From Amycolatopsis sp. WQ 127309 (GTDB lineage Bacteria > Actinomycetota > Actinomycetes > Mycobacteriales > Pseudonocardiaceae): a stretch of DNA of 64,000 nt. Shown piece after piece: positions 53,048-61,269 of this stretch. Made by a program: the position numbers and the translations under genes. The DNA lies in contig NZ_CP095481.1 of NCBI RefSeq assembly GCF_023023025.1, positions 7,763,001-7,827,000 on the forward strand, in the 5' to 3' direction. The notes beneath the pieces were generated by a model. The model saw nothing but the letters and a program-made list of their open reading frames with translations. It ran no database searches and was not told the DNA's origin. Position 1 is the stretch's first letter, and each line of letters starts with the position of its first letter.

Positions 53048-53614
53048 CTACGGCTCGACCAGTCTGCGTACGGCGTCGACGATCGTGGCGCGTCTGGCCG
53101 CGTGCTCCTGGGGGCCCAGGTCGCTGATCTCCTGGTTTTGGTGGGCCCACATCGAGGCGGTGTTGATGGTGAGCATCAGCAGTTCCGGGGCGGTGAAACG
53201 CGTGGACAGCCTGCCTTCCTCCTGGGCCTGCCGGATCGCGTCGAACTTCGCCCGGTTCGCCTTGGTGATGGCTTCGATCGCCGGCCGGCGACCCGGCTGC
53301 TCCAGCCGGTGCCACGCGGCGAGGCGCATCACCTCCGGATGAGCGGTCTGCCCGTCGAAGAGGGCGCCCGCGTACTCCGGCAGGTCGTCGGGGGAGAGCG
53401 GGGCCTGCTCCGTCGTCCGCACGACGACCTGGTCGAACACGGCGTGGAAGAGTTCCTCCTTGCCGCCGAAGTAGGTGTAGACGAGGCCCACGCTGCACCG
53501 GGCCCGGCCGGCGAGCCGGTCGATCCGCGCGCCGGCGATGCCGTGCTCGGCGAACTCGGCCAGCGCGGCCTCCAGCAGTGCGCGGCGCTTCGCCTCGGGA
53601 TCTCGGGGTGTCAT
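53048..53614 (-). CDS. TetR family transcriptional regulator
   Basis: 188 residues from ATG 53614. HTH: EAKRRALLEAALAEFAEHGIAGARIDRLAGRARCSVGLVYTYFGGKEELFHAV. C-terminal TetR domain (HPEVMRLAAWHRLEQPGRRPAIEAI, LLMLTINTASMWAHQNQEI). Divergent from an SDR/esterase operon; two TGAACGTTCA palindromes in between. An in-frame ORF extends to 53701 but crosses the operators. Confidence 0.88.
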   Translation of the reverse strand: MTPRDPEAKRRALLEAALAEFAEHGIAGARIDRLAGRARCSVGLVYTYFGGKEELFHAVFDQVVVRTTEQAPLSPDDLPEYAGALFDGQTAHPEVMRLAAWHRLEQPGRRPAIEAITKANRAKFDAIRQAQEEGRLSTRFTAPELLMLTINTASMWAHQNQEISDLGPQEHAARRATIVDAVRRLVEP

Positions 53615-53632
53615 GCGACCCACGCTATTGAG

Positions 53633-53700
53633 TGAACGTTCATTTGACAAGTTGGGACGGACCGTGCTTACCTGGACGGGTCGAATTGAATGAACGTTCA
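53633..53700. promoter_or_regulatory. Two TGAACGTTCA operators, TetR/SDR divergent promoter
   Basis: Perfect 10-bp palindromes at 53633-53642 and 53691-53700, centres 58 bp apart, one by each divergent start. A TTGACA (53644-53649) lies between them and fits a -35 box. Good operator candidates for the TetR protein. Confidence 0.7.
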
Positions 53701-53713
53701 CTTAGGAGTTGGG

Positions 53714-54613
53714 ATGGACATCCCTTCGCAGGTCGGGAAGCGTGCACTGGTCACCGGGGGCACCGGCGGGATCGGGTTCGAGACGGTGGTGGCGCTGGCC
53801 GGGGCCGGGGCCGAGGTGGTCGTCGCCGGCCGGGGGAGGGCCAAGGTCGACCAGGCGGTCGCCGCGGTGCGCGAGGCCGTCGGCACCGCCAAGGTGGAGG
53901 GGCTGGTGCTCGACCTGGCCTCGCTGGCCTCGATCGACGGGGCCGCCTCCGCCGTGCTCGCCGGCGGGCAGCCACTCGACCTGCTGATCAACAACGCGGG
54001 CGTCATGGCCGTGCCCGAGCGGCGGGAGACCGCGGACGGGTTCGAGCTGACCTTCGGGACCAACCACCTCGGGCACTTCGCGCTGACCGGGCGCCTGCTG
54101 CCGGCCCTGCTGGCCGCGCCCGCGGCCCGGGTGGTGACGGTGAGCGCGAAGGTGGCGCGGAACAAGGGCGCGACGCTCGAGGATCCGCTGAGCGCGCAGT
54201 CCTACGGCTCGGGGATGGCCTCGTACACGAAGTCGAAGCTGGCGAACGTGGTCTTCACGCTGGAGCTGGCGCGACGGGCGGCCGGAACCAGGATCACCGC
54301 CGTCGCCGTGCACCCGGGCACGAGCAACACGGGGCTGCAGCAGCACCTGCCGAAGTACATGCAGGTCATGGCGTCGGTGGTGCTCGAGCGGTTCGTGGGC
54401 CAGAGCCCGGCCGACGCGGCCCGGCCGTCCCTGTATGCCGCGACGAACTCCGGCGTCAAGGCGGGTGACTTCGTCGTGCCGGACGGGCGCGCCGAGCTTC
54501 GCGGGGCTCCGCACGTCGCCGAGATGCCCCCGGCCGCCACCGATCCCGCCGTCGGGCGTCGGCTGTGGGAACTGTCCGAACAGCTGACGCACGTCAGCTA
54601 CTCCTTCCGGTGA
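53714..54613 (+). CDS. Short-chain dehydrogenase, retinol dehydrogenase-like
   Basis: 299 residues. TGGTGGIGFETVVALAGAGAEVVVAGRG, LINNAGVMAVPE, GTNHLGHFALTGRLL, VTVSAKVAR, the active site MASYTKSKLANVVFTLELARR (YTKSK) and HPGTSNTGLQQH. NAD(P)-dependent oxidoreductase. ATG 53714 with AGGAG upstream; under TetR control. Followed by an alpha/beta hydrolase gene with 14 bp between stop and start. Confidence 0.87.
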   Translation: MDIPSQVGKRALVTGGTGGIGFETVVALAGAGAEVVVAGRGRAKVDQAVAAVREAVGTAKVEGLVLDLASLASIDGAASAVLAGGQPLDLLINNAGVMAVPERRETADGFELTFGTNHLGHFALTGRLLPALLAAPAARVVTVSAKVARNKGATLEDPLSAQSYGSGMASYTKSKLANVVFTLELARRAAGTRITAVAVHPGTSNTGLQQHLPKYMQVMASVVLERFVGQSPADAARPSLYAATNSGVKAGDFVVPDGRAELRGAPHVAEMPPAATDPAVGRRLWELSEQLTHVSYSFR

Positions 54614-54627
54614 AAGGGCTTTCCGCC

Positions 54628-55590
54628 ATGACCTTCCGGTTCGAATCCGTGTCCGAGTCCACTTTGGACCAGATGCGCGGGATCAACGCACAGCTCGCCG
54701 CCGCCGACCTCCCGGACCCCACCACCGCCGAAGGGCTGGCGGTGATGCGCGGAACGACGTTCCAGGTCCCGGCGGCGACCGAGCTGGTTCCGACCGACCG
54801 CAGGGTGTCCGGGCCCGCGGGCGAGGCGACCGTGCGGATCATCCGGCCGGCCGGCCCGGTGACCGGCGTCGTGTTCCACGTGCACGGCGGCGGTTTCGTG
54901 CTCGGCGCGCCCGCGGACGACGACGCGATCAACGACCTGCTGGCGCGCACGGCGGGCGTCGCCGTGGTGTCCACCCGCTACCGGCTCGCACCGGAGCACA
55001 CGTTCCCCGCTCCGATCGAGGACTGCCTCGCGGCGGCGGTGTGGCTGGCGGGCGCGGTGGAGGAGGAGTTCGGCACCGACCGGATCGTGGTGTCCGGGTA
55101 CTCGGCGGGCGGCAACCTGGCGGCGCACACGTTACTGCTCCTGCGGGACGGCTTCCCCGAGCTGTTCGGACGAGTCGTCGGAGCGAGCCTGGTGTTCGGG
55201 GTCTACGACCTGTCGCGCACGCCGAGTTCACGCTCGGCCACGCCGGACACCCCGGTGCTGCCGCCGCGCTGGCTCGACCAGTTTGTCGGGCTGGCGTTCC
55301 CGGGGCTGGACAAGGAGAAGCTCCGCGACGGCGGTATCTCCCCGCTCTATGCCGACCTGCACGGAATGCCGCCGGCCCTGTTCACCGTGGGAGAACGAGA
55401 CCCCCTGCTGGACGACTCGCTGTTCATGGCCGCACGCTGGCGCGCCGCGGGCGGGCGAAGCGAACTGGCGGTGTGGCCGGAGTCCCCACACGGTTTCGTC
55501 GGAATGACCCCACCGACCGGCCTGCCGGCACAGCACCGGATCAACGCATGGGTGAAGGCGCTGCTGAGCGAGAAGCAACCGGCCGAGTGA
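54628..55590 (+). CDS. Alpha/beta hydrolase (HSL family esterase)
   Basis: 320 residues. Oxyanion loop VFHVHGGGFVLGAP; YRLAPEHTFPAPIEDCLAA; nucleophile VVSGYSAGGNLAAH; TVGERDPLLDDS with the Asp and SPHGFVGM with the His. Hormone-sensitive-lipase type carboxylesterase. Start ATG 54628 (AAAGGG upstream); GTG 54610 overlapping the SDR stop is the alternative. Second gene of the TetR-controlled operon, so it may act on the SDR's product. Confidence 0.9.
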   Translation: MTFRFESVSESTLDQMRGINAQLAAADLPDPTTAEGLAVMRGTTFQVPAATELVPTDRRVSGPAGEATVRIIRPAGPVTGVVFHVHGGGFVLGAPADDDAINDLLARTAGVAVVSTRYRLAPEHTFPAPIEDCLAAAVWLAGAVEEEFGTDRIVVSGYSAGGNLAAHTLLLLRDGFPELFGRVVGASLVFGVYDLSRTPSSRSATPDTPVLPPRWLDQFVGLAFPGLDKEKLRDGGISPLYADLHGMPPALFTVGERDPLLDDSLFMAARWRAAGGRSELAVWPESPHGFVGMTPPTGLPAQHRINAWVKALLSEKQPAE

Positions 55591-55597
55591 GAGGCGA

Positions 55598-55630
55598 CCG
55601 CCGCGTTGCCGGAGAAGGTGAACGCGGCGG
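55598..55630. terminator. Hairpin between convergent esterase and thioesterase genes
   Basis: 10-bp stem CCGCCGCGTT (55598-55607) / AACGCGGCGG (55621-55630), 13-nt loop, 7 nt after the esterase stop. Confidence 0.6.
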
Positions 55631-55689
55631 CCAATTTCGTGACGGCGGGCTCTGTGGCCGCGGCTCCAGCGTGCGCGGACCAGTCCGGG

Positions 55690-57102
55690 TCACGACCACA
55701 GCAGGCCCGCCAGGTGCCGCGCGATGACGCCGACGTGCGGCGGGTCCACGACCGACAGGTGGTGCGCGGGCACCGGCACGATCTCCAGGCGCGGGCACAG
55801 GTCCGCCCAGCCCGCCGCGGCGTCGGTGCGGGAGTACCGCGGTTCCATGGCCAGCCCGGCGGCGTACGGCTCGGTCGCCCGGTAGAGCACGACCCGGCCG
55901 TCGTAGGGCGGCGGCACCGCGCGTTCGGCGGCGAGAGTGTCCGAAAAGGACTGACGCTGGCGCCGCAGCACGCCGGGGCCGAGCAGCCCGGCCTCGGCGA
56001 CCCGTCGCACGGTCAGCTCGATCTGCTCCTCCTCGGGCAGCGGCGCGAGCTCGTCGTGACCGAGGCGGACGGCCCGGCCGTAGGTGCCTTCGACGTACCC
56101 GGTGAACCGCAGGAACCGCCGCGCCGACGACGCCCGCGGGTCGAGGTCCGGTTCCGGCAGGGGCAGCGTGGTGTCGATGAGGGCGACGAGGTCGACGTCC
56201 GCGCCCTCCTCGGCGAGCTTCGCGGCGACGCCGTAGGCCAGCGCCCCGCCGAACGACCAGCCGGCCAGCCGGTAGGGCCCGTCCCGCTGGGCCTCGCGCA
56301 CCAGCGGCAGCAGCCGGTCGACGCGCTCCTCGACGCTGCCCCCGGGGACGCGTTCGAAGCCGACGCACGGCAGCGCTTCGGGCAGCCGCTCCAGCAGCGG
56401 CCGGTAGACCGTGCACGTGCTCCCGCCGGGGTGGAACAGCAGCAGCGGCGTGACGCCGGCGTCCCCGGGCGCGAGGACGTGGACCGGCCCGCGTTCCTCC
56501 CGGGTGTCGAGGACGGCCCGCGCGACGTCGGCGACGGCGGCCAGGGAGTCGTGCCGCAGCAGGTCGACGGCGTCGACCGGGGTGTCCAGCTCGGTCGTGA
56601 GCCCATCGGCGAGCAGCTGGGCGAGGCGTACGGGCCGGTCGGTGCCGGACAGCAGGACGTGCGTGCCGCTCGGCTCGGTCCCGGTGTGCGCGGCCCACAG
56701 CCGCAGGACCAGCCGGTCGGCGGCGTCCCAGGCCCGCCCGCGCGCCGGTCGCGGGGACTCGCCTTGCCGGAGGGCGAGATCGCGGTTGAGGTCGGCGAGG
56801 GTGGTGCCCCGCGGGACGGTCGCGGCATCCGGTCCGGTGCCGGGCTCCGCGCGTGGCGCCGGCCCGCGCCGGCCCGGTGGCGCCACGGCGGTCACGGTTC
56901 CGGACCCCGATCCGGAACCGCGGTTCAGCTCGGCAGGCCCCCCGGCCGTCGAGGTGAACCAGTGCCGCTCGTGGCGCCACCGCATCGGCGGGACGTCCAC
57001 CGGCCGGGCCCCGTCACGCGGCTCGGCCGGCGTGACCCGCATCCCCGCGCACGTGGCCGGGACGACGTCGGGCTCGCCGCCGCCGGGCGAGAGGTTTCTC
57101 AT
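55690..57102 (-). CDS. PKS-like remnant: degenerate carrier domain plus thioesterase
   Basis: 470 residues. Residues 38-50 (VPPMRWRHERHWF) look like the linker after an acyltransferase domain in polyketide synthases. Residues about 125-200 have the carrier-protein pattern (LVLRLWAAHTG, LSGTDRPVRLAQLL, LLRHDSLAAVADVAR) but where the phosphopantetheine serine should be (D-S-L) there is D-R-P, so it cannot be loaded. From about 215 a thioesterase follows: LLLFHPGGSTCTVYRPLLERL, nucleophile GWSFGGALAYG (Ser283), VALIDTTLP, PAHHLSVVDPPHVGVIARHL. No KS or AT. Its ATG overlaps the stop of the FAAL gene (ATGA). Confidence 0.72.
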   Translation of the reverse strand: MRNLSPGGGEPDVVPATCAGMRVTPAEPRDGARPVDVPPMRWRHERHWFTSTAGGPAELNRGSGSGSGTVTAVAPPGRRGPAPRAEPGTGPDAATVPRGTTLADLNRDLALRQGESPRPARGRAWDAADRLVLRLWAAHTGTEPSGTHVLLSGTDRPVRLAQLLADGLTTELDTPVDAVDLLRHDSLAAVADVARAVLDTREERGPVHVLAPGDAGVTPLLLFHPGGSTCTVYRPLLERLPEALPCVGFERVPGGSVEERVDRLLPLVREAQRDGPYRLAGWSFGGALAYGVAAKLAEEGADVDLVALIDTTLPLPEPDLDPRASSARRFLRFTGYVEGTYGRAVRLGHDELAPLPEEEQIELTVRRVAEAGLLGPGVLRRQRQSFSDTLAAERAVPPPYDGRVVLYRATEPYAAGLAMEPRYSRTDAAAGWADLCPRLEIVPVPAHHLSVVDPPHVGVIARHLAGLLWS

Positions 57103-58811
57103 CGCACCAAGGCCTTTCCGTACGCGTGGGCGAGGTAGCGGTCGCGGCAGGCGCTGCGGGCGATCTTGCCGCTGGACGTCCGCGGGACCTGGCCCCGCGG
57201 CACGAGGACGACGTCGCGCAGCGCCAGCCCGTGCGCGGCGGCCACGAGCCGCCGGACCGTCGCGGTCAGGTCCCGTTCGGACTGCTCGGACAGCTCGGCG
57301 TGGCCGCGGTGCTCTGCGACGACGACCGCGCCCCCGGTGTCGGCCGCCGCGACGGCGAACGCGGCCACGCTGCCCGGGCGGATCGCCTGGTTCGCGTCGG
57401 CGACGGTCGCCTCGACGTCCTGCGGGTAGTGGTTGCGGCCGTCGACGATGACGAGGTCCTTGAGCCGGCCGGCGATGTAGAGCGCGCCGTCGTGGCGGAC
57501 GCCGAGGTCGCCGGTGCGCAGCCACGGCCCGGCCGGCAACCCACGTTGGTCGCCGGTCAGCCGGGCGCCGAAGGTTTCCGTGCTGTCGATCGGCTGCTGC
57601 CAGTACCCGTCGCCGACGTTGGGGCCGTGGACCCAGATCTCGCCGACCGCCCCGTCCGGGAGCGCGACGGCGGTGTCCGGGTCGACGAGCGCCACGTGCT
57701 GGCCCGCCGGCGCACCGCAGGCGACCAGCCGGACGCCGTCACCCGCCTCGATCGCGACGCCTTCGCCGAGCGCGTCGCGGTCGAACGTCGTGACGCGCGG
57801 AGCGGCGTCGGCGGTGGTCACGAAGACGGTCGCCTCGGCCAGGCCGTAGGACGGGCGCGTCTGCCGCGGCCGGTAGCCGGCGACGGCGAAGGCCGTGTGG
57901 AACCGGTCGAGGAAGTCCGGGTTGATCGGCTCGGCCCCGTTGATGATCCCGGCGACGCCGCCGAGGCGCAGCCGGGCGCGGTCGGCTTCCCGCACGCGGC
58001 TCGCGCAGTAGCGGAAGGCGAAGTTCGGCGCGGCGGTCCACGCGCCGGGCCGGTCACCGAGCAGTTCCAGCCAGCGGATCGGGCGTTCGATGAAGGCCAG
58101 CGGGTCCATCAGCACCGAGCGCAGGCCCAGCACCAGCGGCGTGATCAGGCCGAGGACCAGACCCATTTCGTGGAACAGCGGCAGCCACGAGACCGTCGTC
58201 GCCTCCTCGGGGTCGAGGCCGAGCCCGCGGGTGGCCTGCCGCACGTTGGCGAGCACGTTCGCGTGGGTCAGCACCACGCCGGCGGGAGAGCGGGTGGAGC
58301 CGCACGTGTACTGCAGGTACGCGACGTCGCTTGCCTGCGCTTCCGGGGCGGGCCTCGTCCGGACCGCGTCGACGCGGTCGACGGCCACGACGGCCACGCC
58401 GGCTCCGAGCAACTCCTCGACGGCGGGCCGCGCGGCGGACGTCGTGACGACGGCCGCGGGCGCGCAGTCGGCGAGCACCGCGGTGAGCCGCCCGGCGCGC
58501 CCGGGCAGGCCGGGAGCGAACAGCGGCACGGCGATCGCGCCCGCGGCGATCGCGGCGAGGAACCCGACGACGTAGTCGATGCCCTGCGGGCAGAGCACGG
58601 CCACCCGGTCGCCGGGCCGGACCGGCAGCGCGCCCGCCGCGGCGTCGACGCGCCGGGCCAGCTCCCGCCAGGTGAGGGTCCGCCGCCGCCCGTCGCGGTC
58701 GGCGCTGAAGTCGGCGAAGGTCAGCGCGGGGTCGTCGGCCTTGACCTTCGCCCAGTGCCGCAGGCACGCGGTCAGGGTGTCAGTCGCCGGGCTCTCCGGG
58801 GCCAGGTTCAT
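57099..58811 (-). CDS. Fatty acyl-AMP ligase (FAAL/FadD-like)
   Basis: 570 residues. AMP-binding motif YTCGSTRSPAGVVLTHANV (168-185; usually YTSGST, here Cys), SWLPLFHEMGLVLG, YGLAEATVFVTT, WLRTGDLGVRHDGALYIAGRLKDLVIVDGRNHYPQDVEATV and the C-terminal Lys region RTSSGKIARSACR. The NHYPQDVE and TRSPAG forms are usual in FAALs that make acyl-adenylates for transfer to a carrier protein rather than acyl-CoA. The partner gene overlaps its stop; the only carrier domain nearby lacks its serine, so the acceptor is unclear. Confidence 0.87.
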   Translation of the reverse strand: MNLAPESPATDTLTACLRHWAKVKADDPALTFADFSADRDGRRRTLTWRELARRVDAAAGALPVRPGDRVAVLCPQGIDYVVGFLAAIAAGAIAVPLFAPGLPGRAGRLTAVLADCAPAAVVTTSAARPAVEELLGAGVAVVAVDRVDAVRTRPAPEAQASDVAYLQYTCGSTRSPAGVVLTHANVLANVRQATRGLGLDPEEATTVSWLPLFHEMGLVLGLITPLVLGLRSVLMDPLAFIERPIRWLELLGDRPGAWTAAPNFAFRYCASRVREADRARLRLGGVAGIINGAEPINPDFLDRFHTAFAVAGYRPRQTRPSYGLAEATVFVTTADAAPRVTTFDRDALGEGVAIEAGDGVRLVACGAPAGQHVALVDPDTAVALPDGAVGEIWVHGPNVGDGYWQQPIDSTETFGARLTGDQRGLPAGPWLRTGDLGVRHDGALYIAGRLKDLVIVDGRNHYPQDVEATVADANQAIRPGSVAAFAVAAADTGGAVVVAEHRGHAELSEQSERDLTATVRRLVAAAHGLALRDVVLVPRGQVPRTSSGKIARSACRDRYLAHAYGKALVR

Positions 58812-58827
58812 GGGGTTCTCCTCCGGT

Positions 58828-59160
58828 CTATCGGGCCGGCCGCGGCGCCGCGTGCTGCCACGCGGTGACGGCCAGGGTGTCGAGGTCGGTGGCTCCGGCG
58901 ACGGTGCGCAGTCGTGTCAGGACCTGGTGGTAGGACGGGGTTTCCGCGCTGGCGACGTCGAAGGTGCCGCGTGGCGCGAGCGGAACCGCGCCGGCTGGCA
59001 GCAGGACGGCCACGGGAACAGCGGGCGGCAGCGAAACCGGACGCATTGTTTCCGGTTCTCCCGTCGAGCCGGAAATAGTGCCGGCCGCGGCCACGACGAT
59101 CAGCAGGGCCGCGACGCGCACCAGCGGAAAACGGGACGGGCGATGATTTCGGGCAGTCAT
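58828..59160 (-). CDS. Small secreted or anchored protein of the FAAL operon
   Basis: 110 residues: basic N-terminus, one hydrophobic segment (PLVRVAALLIVVAAAGTISG), a Pro/Val-rich stretch and a C-terminal helical part (SYHQVLTRLRTVAGATDLDTLAVTAWQHAA). Not recognised. ATG start; 16 bp upstream of the FAAL gene on the same strand, so it is the first gene of that operon. A TTGACA-N17-TACTTG promoter is about 100 bp upstream. Confidence 0.6.
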   Translation of the reverse strand: MTARNHRPSRFPLVRVAALLIVVAAAGTISGSTGEPETMRPVSLPPAVPVAVLLPAGAVPLAPRGTFDVASAETPSYHQVLTRLRTVAGATDLDTLAVTAWQHAAPRPAR

Positions 59161-59804
59161 GGACCCGCCCTTTCCGGTGGATTCTAGGGTTCGCGGTCCC
59201 GCGGTGGAACGGCGTGTGCGGTGGCCGTCGACCCGGCGGCGCAGGGCGAACGCTACGACAAGTAATCGGTTACCGGAAGAGTGTCAAGAAAACGTAAAAG
59301 CTCTTCATCTACTGGGGGTGACCTGCGAAATCACCATGATTTGGCTGGTGAAGCCCAAGGGTTACCCGTGGGTACGACGACTGTGATCACGATGGGTGAT
59401 CGCAGGCTCACCCGCGTGGGGGAGTGTTCGCTTTTCTGTTCTCTTCCCTTCGCTTTGTCCGGCCGGGTGGCGGACAAGACAATTGCTGTTCCAGGCCGGG
59501 TTCCTCTGGCTTGTGCGCATGCCCCGGATGTTTTTCGGGTGATCGCTGTCACTTTTTCGAATTCGATCGATCGACCGGAGAAGGGAATACGCACGCACAG
59601 AAATCGCCGCCGAGACCACCGTCGGCGGTGACCCGCGGACGGCTGGACCCGACCAGGTGTCCCGCTGTTCCGCGGCGTGTCGCTAGGTGAGCCAACGGCC
59701 CGCCCCTGGCTCCGCACCGCCCGCCGGTGGACCCGGCCCGACGGACCGGAGGTCTGTCAGAGAGACTGGGGGCCAGTGCCCGCCCTCTCGACCTGGAGCC
59801 GTTG
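59161..59804. other. Long, relatively AT-rich intergenic leader region
   Basis: 644 bp with no gene I can support. GC is clearly lower than in the flanks from about 59250 to 59620. It holds a minus-strand promoter for the FAAL operon (59259-59287), several stem candidates (GGTGA/TCACC at 59317-59335, GGGTGA/TCACCC at 59394-59413, CCGCCG/CGGCGG at 59607-59628) and the start of the cold-shock gene's leader. A structured 5' leader is possible; no known riboswitch was recognised. Confidence 0.5.
59259..59287 (-). promoter_or_regulatory. Sigma-70-like promoter of the FAAL operon
   Basis: Minus strand: TTGACA (59287-59282), 17-nt spacer, TACTTG (59264-59259). It would start an mRNA near 59252 with a leader of about 90 nt before ATG 59160. 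Confidence 0.45.
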
Positions 59805-60752
59805 ATGCCGCAAGGGACCGTCCGTTGGTTCGACGCCGAACGTGGTTTCGGCTTCCTCGCGCCCGAGGACGGCTCGCCGGACGTGTTCGTGCACGCCTCC
59901 GAGATCGTCGGGGACGGCGGCGCGAAAGTGCTCCGCGAGGGTCAGGCCGTCGTGTTCGAGGTCGGCGAGAACGACCGCGGGCCCCAGGCGCTGCACGTTC
60001 GCGTCACCGCCGATGCGGCCACCGGCAGCGCCGTGGGCCTGCTCGGCACCGTCACCTGGTACGAGCCGGGCAAGGGGTACGGCTTCGCGTCGCCGGACGG
60101 CGGCGGCGCCGACATCTTCGTGCACAGCTCCGCCATCGTGACCGGCGGCGTGGTCACCGAGGGGCAGCGGGTGGCCTTCCTGATCGTCGAGGGCGAGCGC
60201 GGCCCGCAGGCCGGGCACGTGATCCCGCTGGGAGAAGGGGCCGGCTCACCCGCTGCGGCCGGTATCGCGGACGGTGCCGACGGCACGGTGGCCTGGTACG
60301 ACGAGGACAAGGGCTTCGGCTTCATCAACCCCGATTCCGGCGCTGGGGACGTCTTCGTTCACGCCCGGGCCCTGGCGGAGGGGCTGACGTGGCTCGCGGA
60401 GGGCGACCGCGTCGCCTACGAGGTGGCCAGTGGAGACAAGGGCCCGCAGGCCCGCGACGTGCACCTGGTCCGGGGCGCCGAGCCCCAGACGGCGCCGCAG
60501 CGGCCGGCACCTGCCGCGGCCGCAGGGCCGGCGGCGCGGGACGTGCCCGCACGAGGCGGCGAGGGCGTCGTCGCGCGCTACGACGACGACCGCGGCTTCG
60601 GCTTCATCACCCCGGACGCAGGCGGCGACGATCTCTTCGCCCACGCGTCCGTGATCACGGGGTCGGAGCCGCTGCAGAAGGGTGACCGGGTCCGGTACGC
60701 GGTGCGTCAGAGCGACCGGGGCCCGCAGGCCGACCGCATCGAACGCCTCTGA
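59805..60752 (+). CDS. Protein with four tandem cold-shock domains
   Basis: 315 residues from ATG 59805 (GGAG upstream). Four cold-shock domains in a row: about 1-67 ([29 protein letters not shown]), 80-142 ([29 protein letters not shown]), 158-222 ([29 protein letters not shown]) and 252-315 ([29 protein letters not shown]). RNP1 (GFGF/GYGF) is kept in all four and RNP2 is FVH except FAH in the last. Each ends with a RGPQA/KGPQA motif. It should bind single-stranded RNA/DNA over a long stretch. Bacterial Csp proteins normally have one domain. A TTG-like upstream region extends the frame to 59727 but lacks support. Confidence 0.9.
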   Translation: MPQGTVRWFDAERGFGFLAPEDGSPDVFVHASEIVGDGGAKVLREGQAVVFEVGENDRGPQALHVRVTADAATGSAVGLLGTVTWYEPGKGYGFASPDGGGADIFVHSSAIVTGGVVTEGQRVAFLIVEGERGPQAGHVIPLGEGAGSPAAAGIADGADGTVAWYDEDKGFGFINPDSGAGDVFVHARALAEGLTWLAEGDRVAYEVASGDKGPQARDVHLVRGAEPQTAPQRPAPAAAAGPAARDVPARGGEGVVARYDDDRGFGFITPDAGGDDLFAHASVITGSEPLQKGDRVRYAVRQSDRGPQADRIERL

Positions 60753-60759
60753 CGAGGCG

Positions 60760-61262
60760 GCCCGTTCGATCCGGTCGTAGCGCAGCCCGAGGCGTTTGAA
60801 CCGCAGCAGCCAGGAGATGGTGCGTTCGACGACCCAGCGGACCCGGCCGAGGCGGGACTTGCCCTCAATCCCGCGCCGGGCGATAGGGACCTTGATACCG
60901 CGGCGGGTCAGGTAGCCGCGGCAGCGGCGGTAGTCGTAGCCCTTGTCGGCATGCAGCTTGTCCGGTCGGCATCGTGGCCGGCCCGCCCGGCCGTGGTGGC
61001 CGCGCACGGTCGGGTGCTTGCCGCCGACGACATGATGTGCAGCGGTAGCCCGTTCGCGTCGCACAGAACGTGGTGCTTGGAGCCGGCTTTACCCCGGTCA
61101 GTGGGGCTCCGGCCGGTCAGCTCGCCACGACTGCTCACGATCGACGACCAGGACCCCCGCCGTGATTCCCGAGCCGGCCGCTCAGGTCGGGCACCGCAAA
61201 CGCCGCGGTTCCCTCAGCGGACGTGCTGCACGCCGTGATCACTTGGACCAGGACTTTGTCGG
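60760..61262 (-). pseudogene. IS5-family transposase remnant
   Basis: Pieces of an IS5-type DDE transposase in two frames. Frame one (to about 60965): DKLHADKGYDYRRCRGYLTRRGIKVPIARRGIE, RLGRVRWVVERTISWLLRFKRLGLRYDR, containing the last Glu/Lys region. Frame two (about 61040-61140): GELTGRSPTDRGKAGSKHHVLCDANGLPLHI. The frames are joined by a shift near 61030, the N-terminus is missing and the C-terminus stops at the end of the cold-shock gene. No terminal inverted repeats seen. Inactive. Confidence 0.75.
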
Positions 61263-61269
61263 ACGCGTC

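Noticed and set aside
53615..53701. N-terminal extension of the TetR gene to 53701
   Set aside because: It would place both operator palindromes inside the coding sequence; homology starts at ATG 53614.
59317..59413. Possible known riboswitch (for example a c-di-AMP or cobalamin type)
   Set aside because: Stems are short and the conserved cores of these classes are not visible.
59281..59631. Plus-strand frame of about 116 codons before the cold-shock gene
   Set aside because: Codon bias is absent and the sequence resembles nothing; the region looks like untranslated leader.
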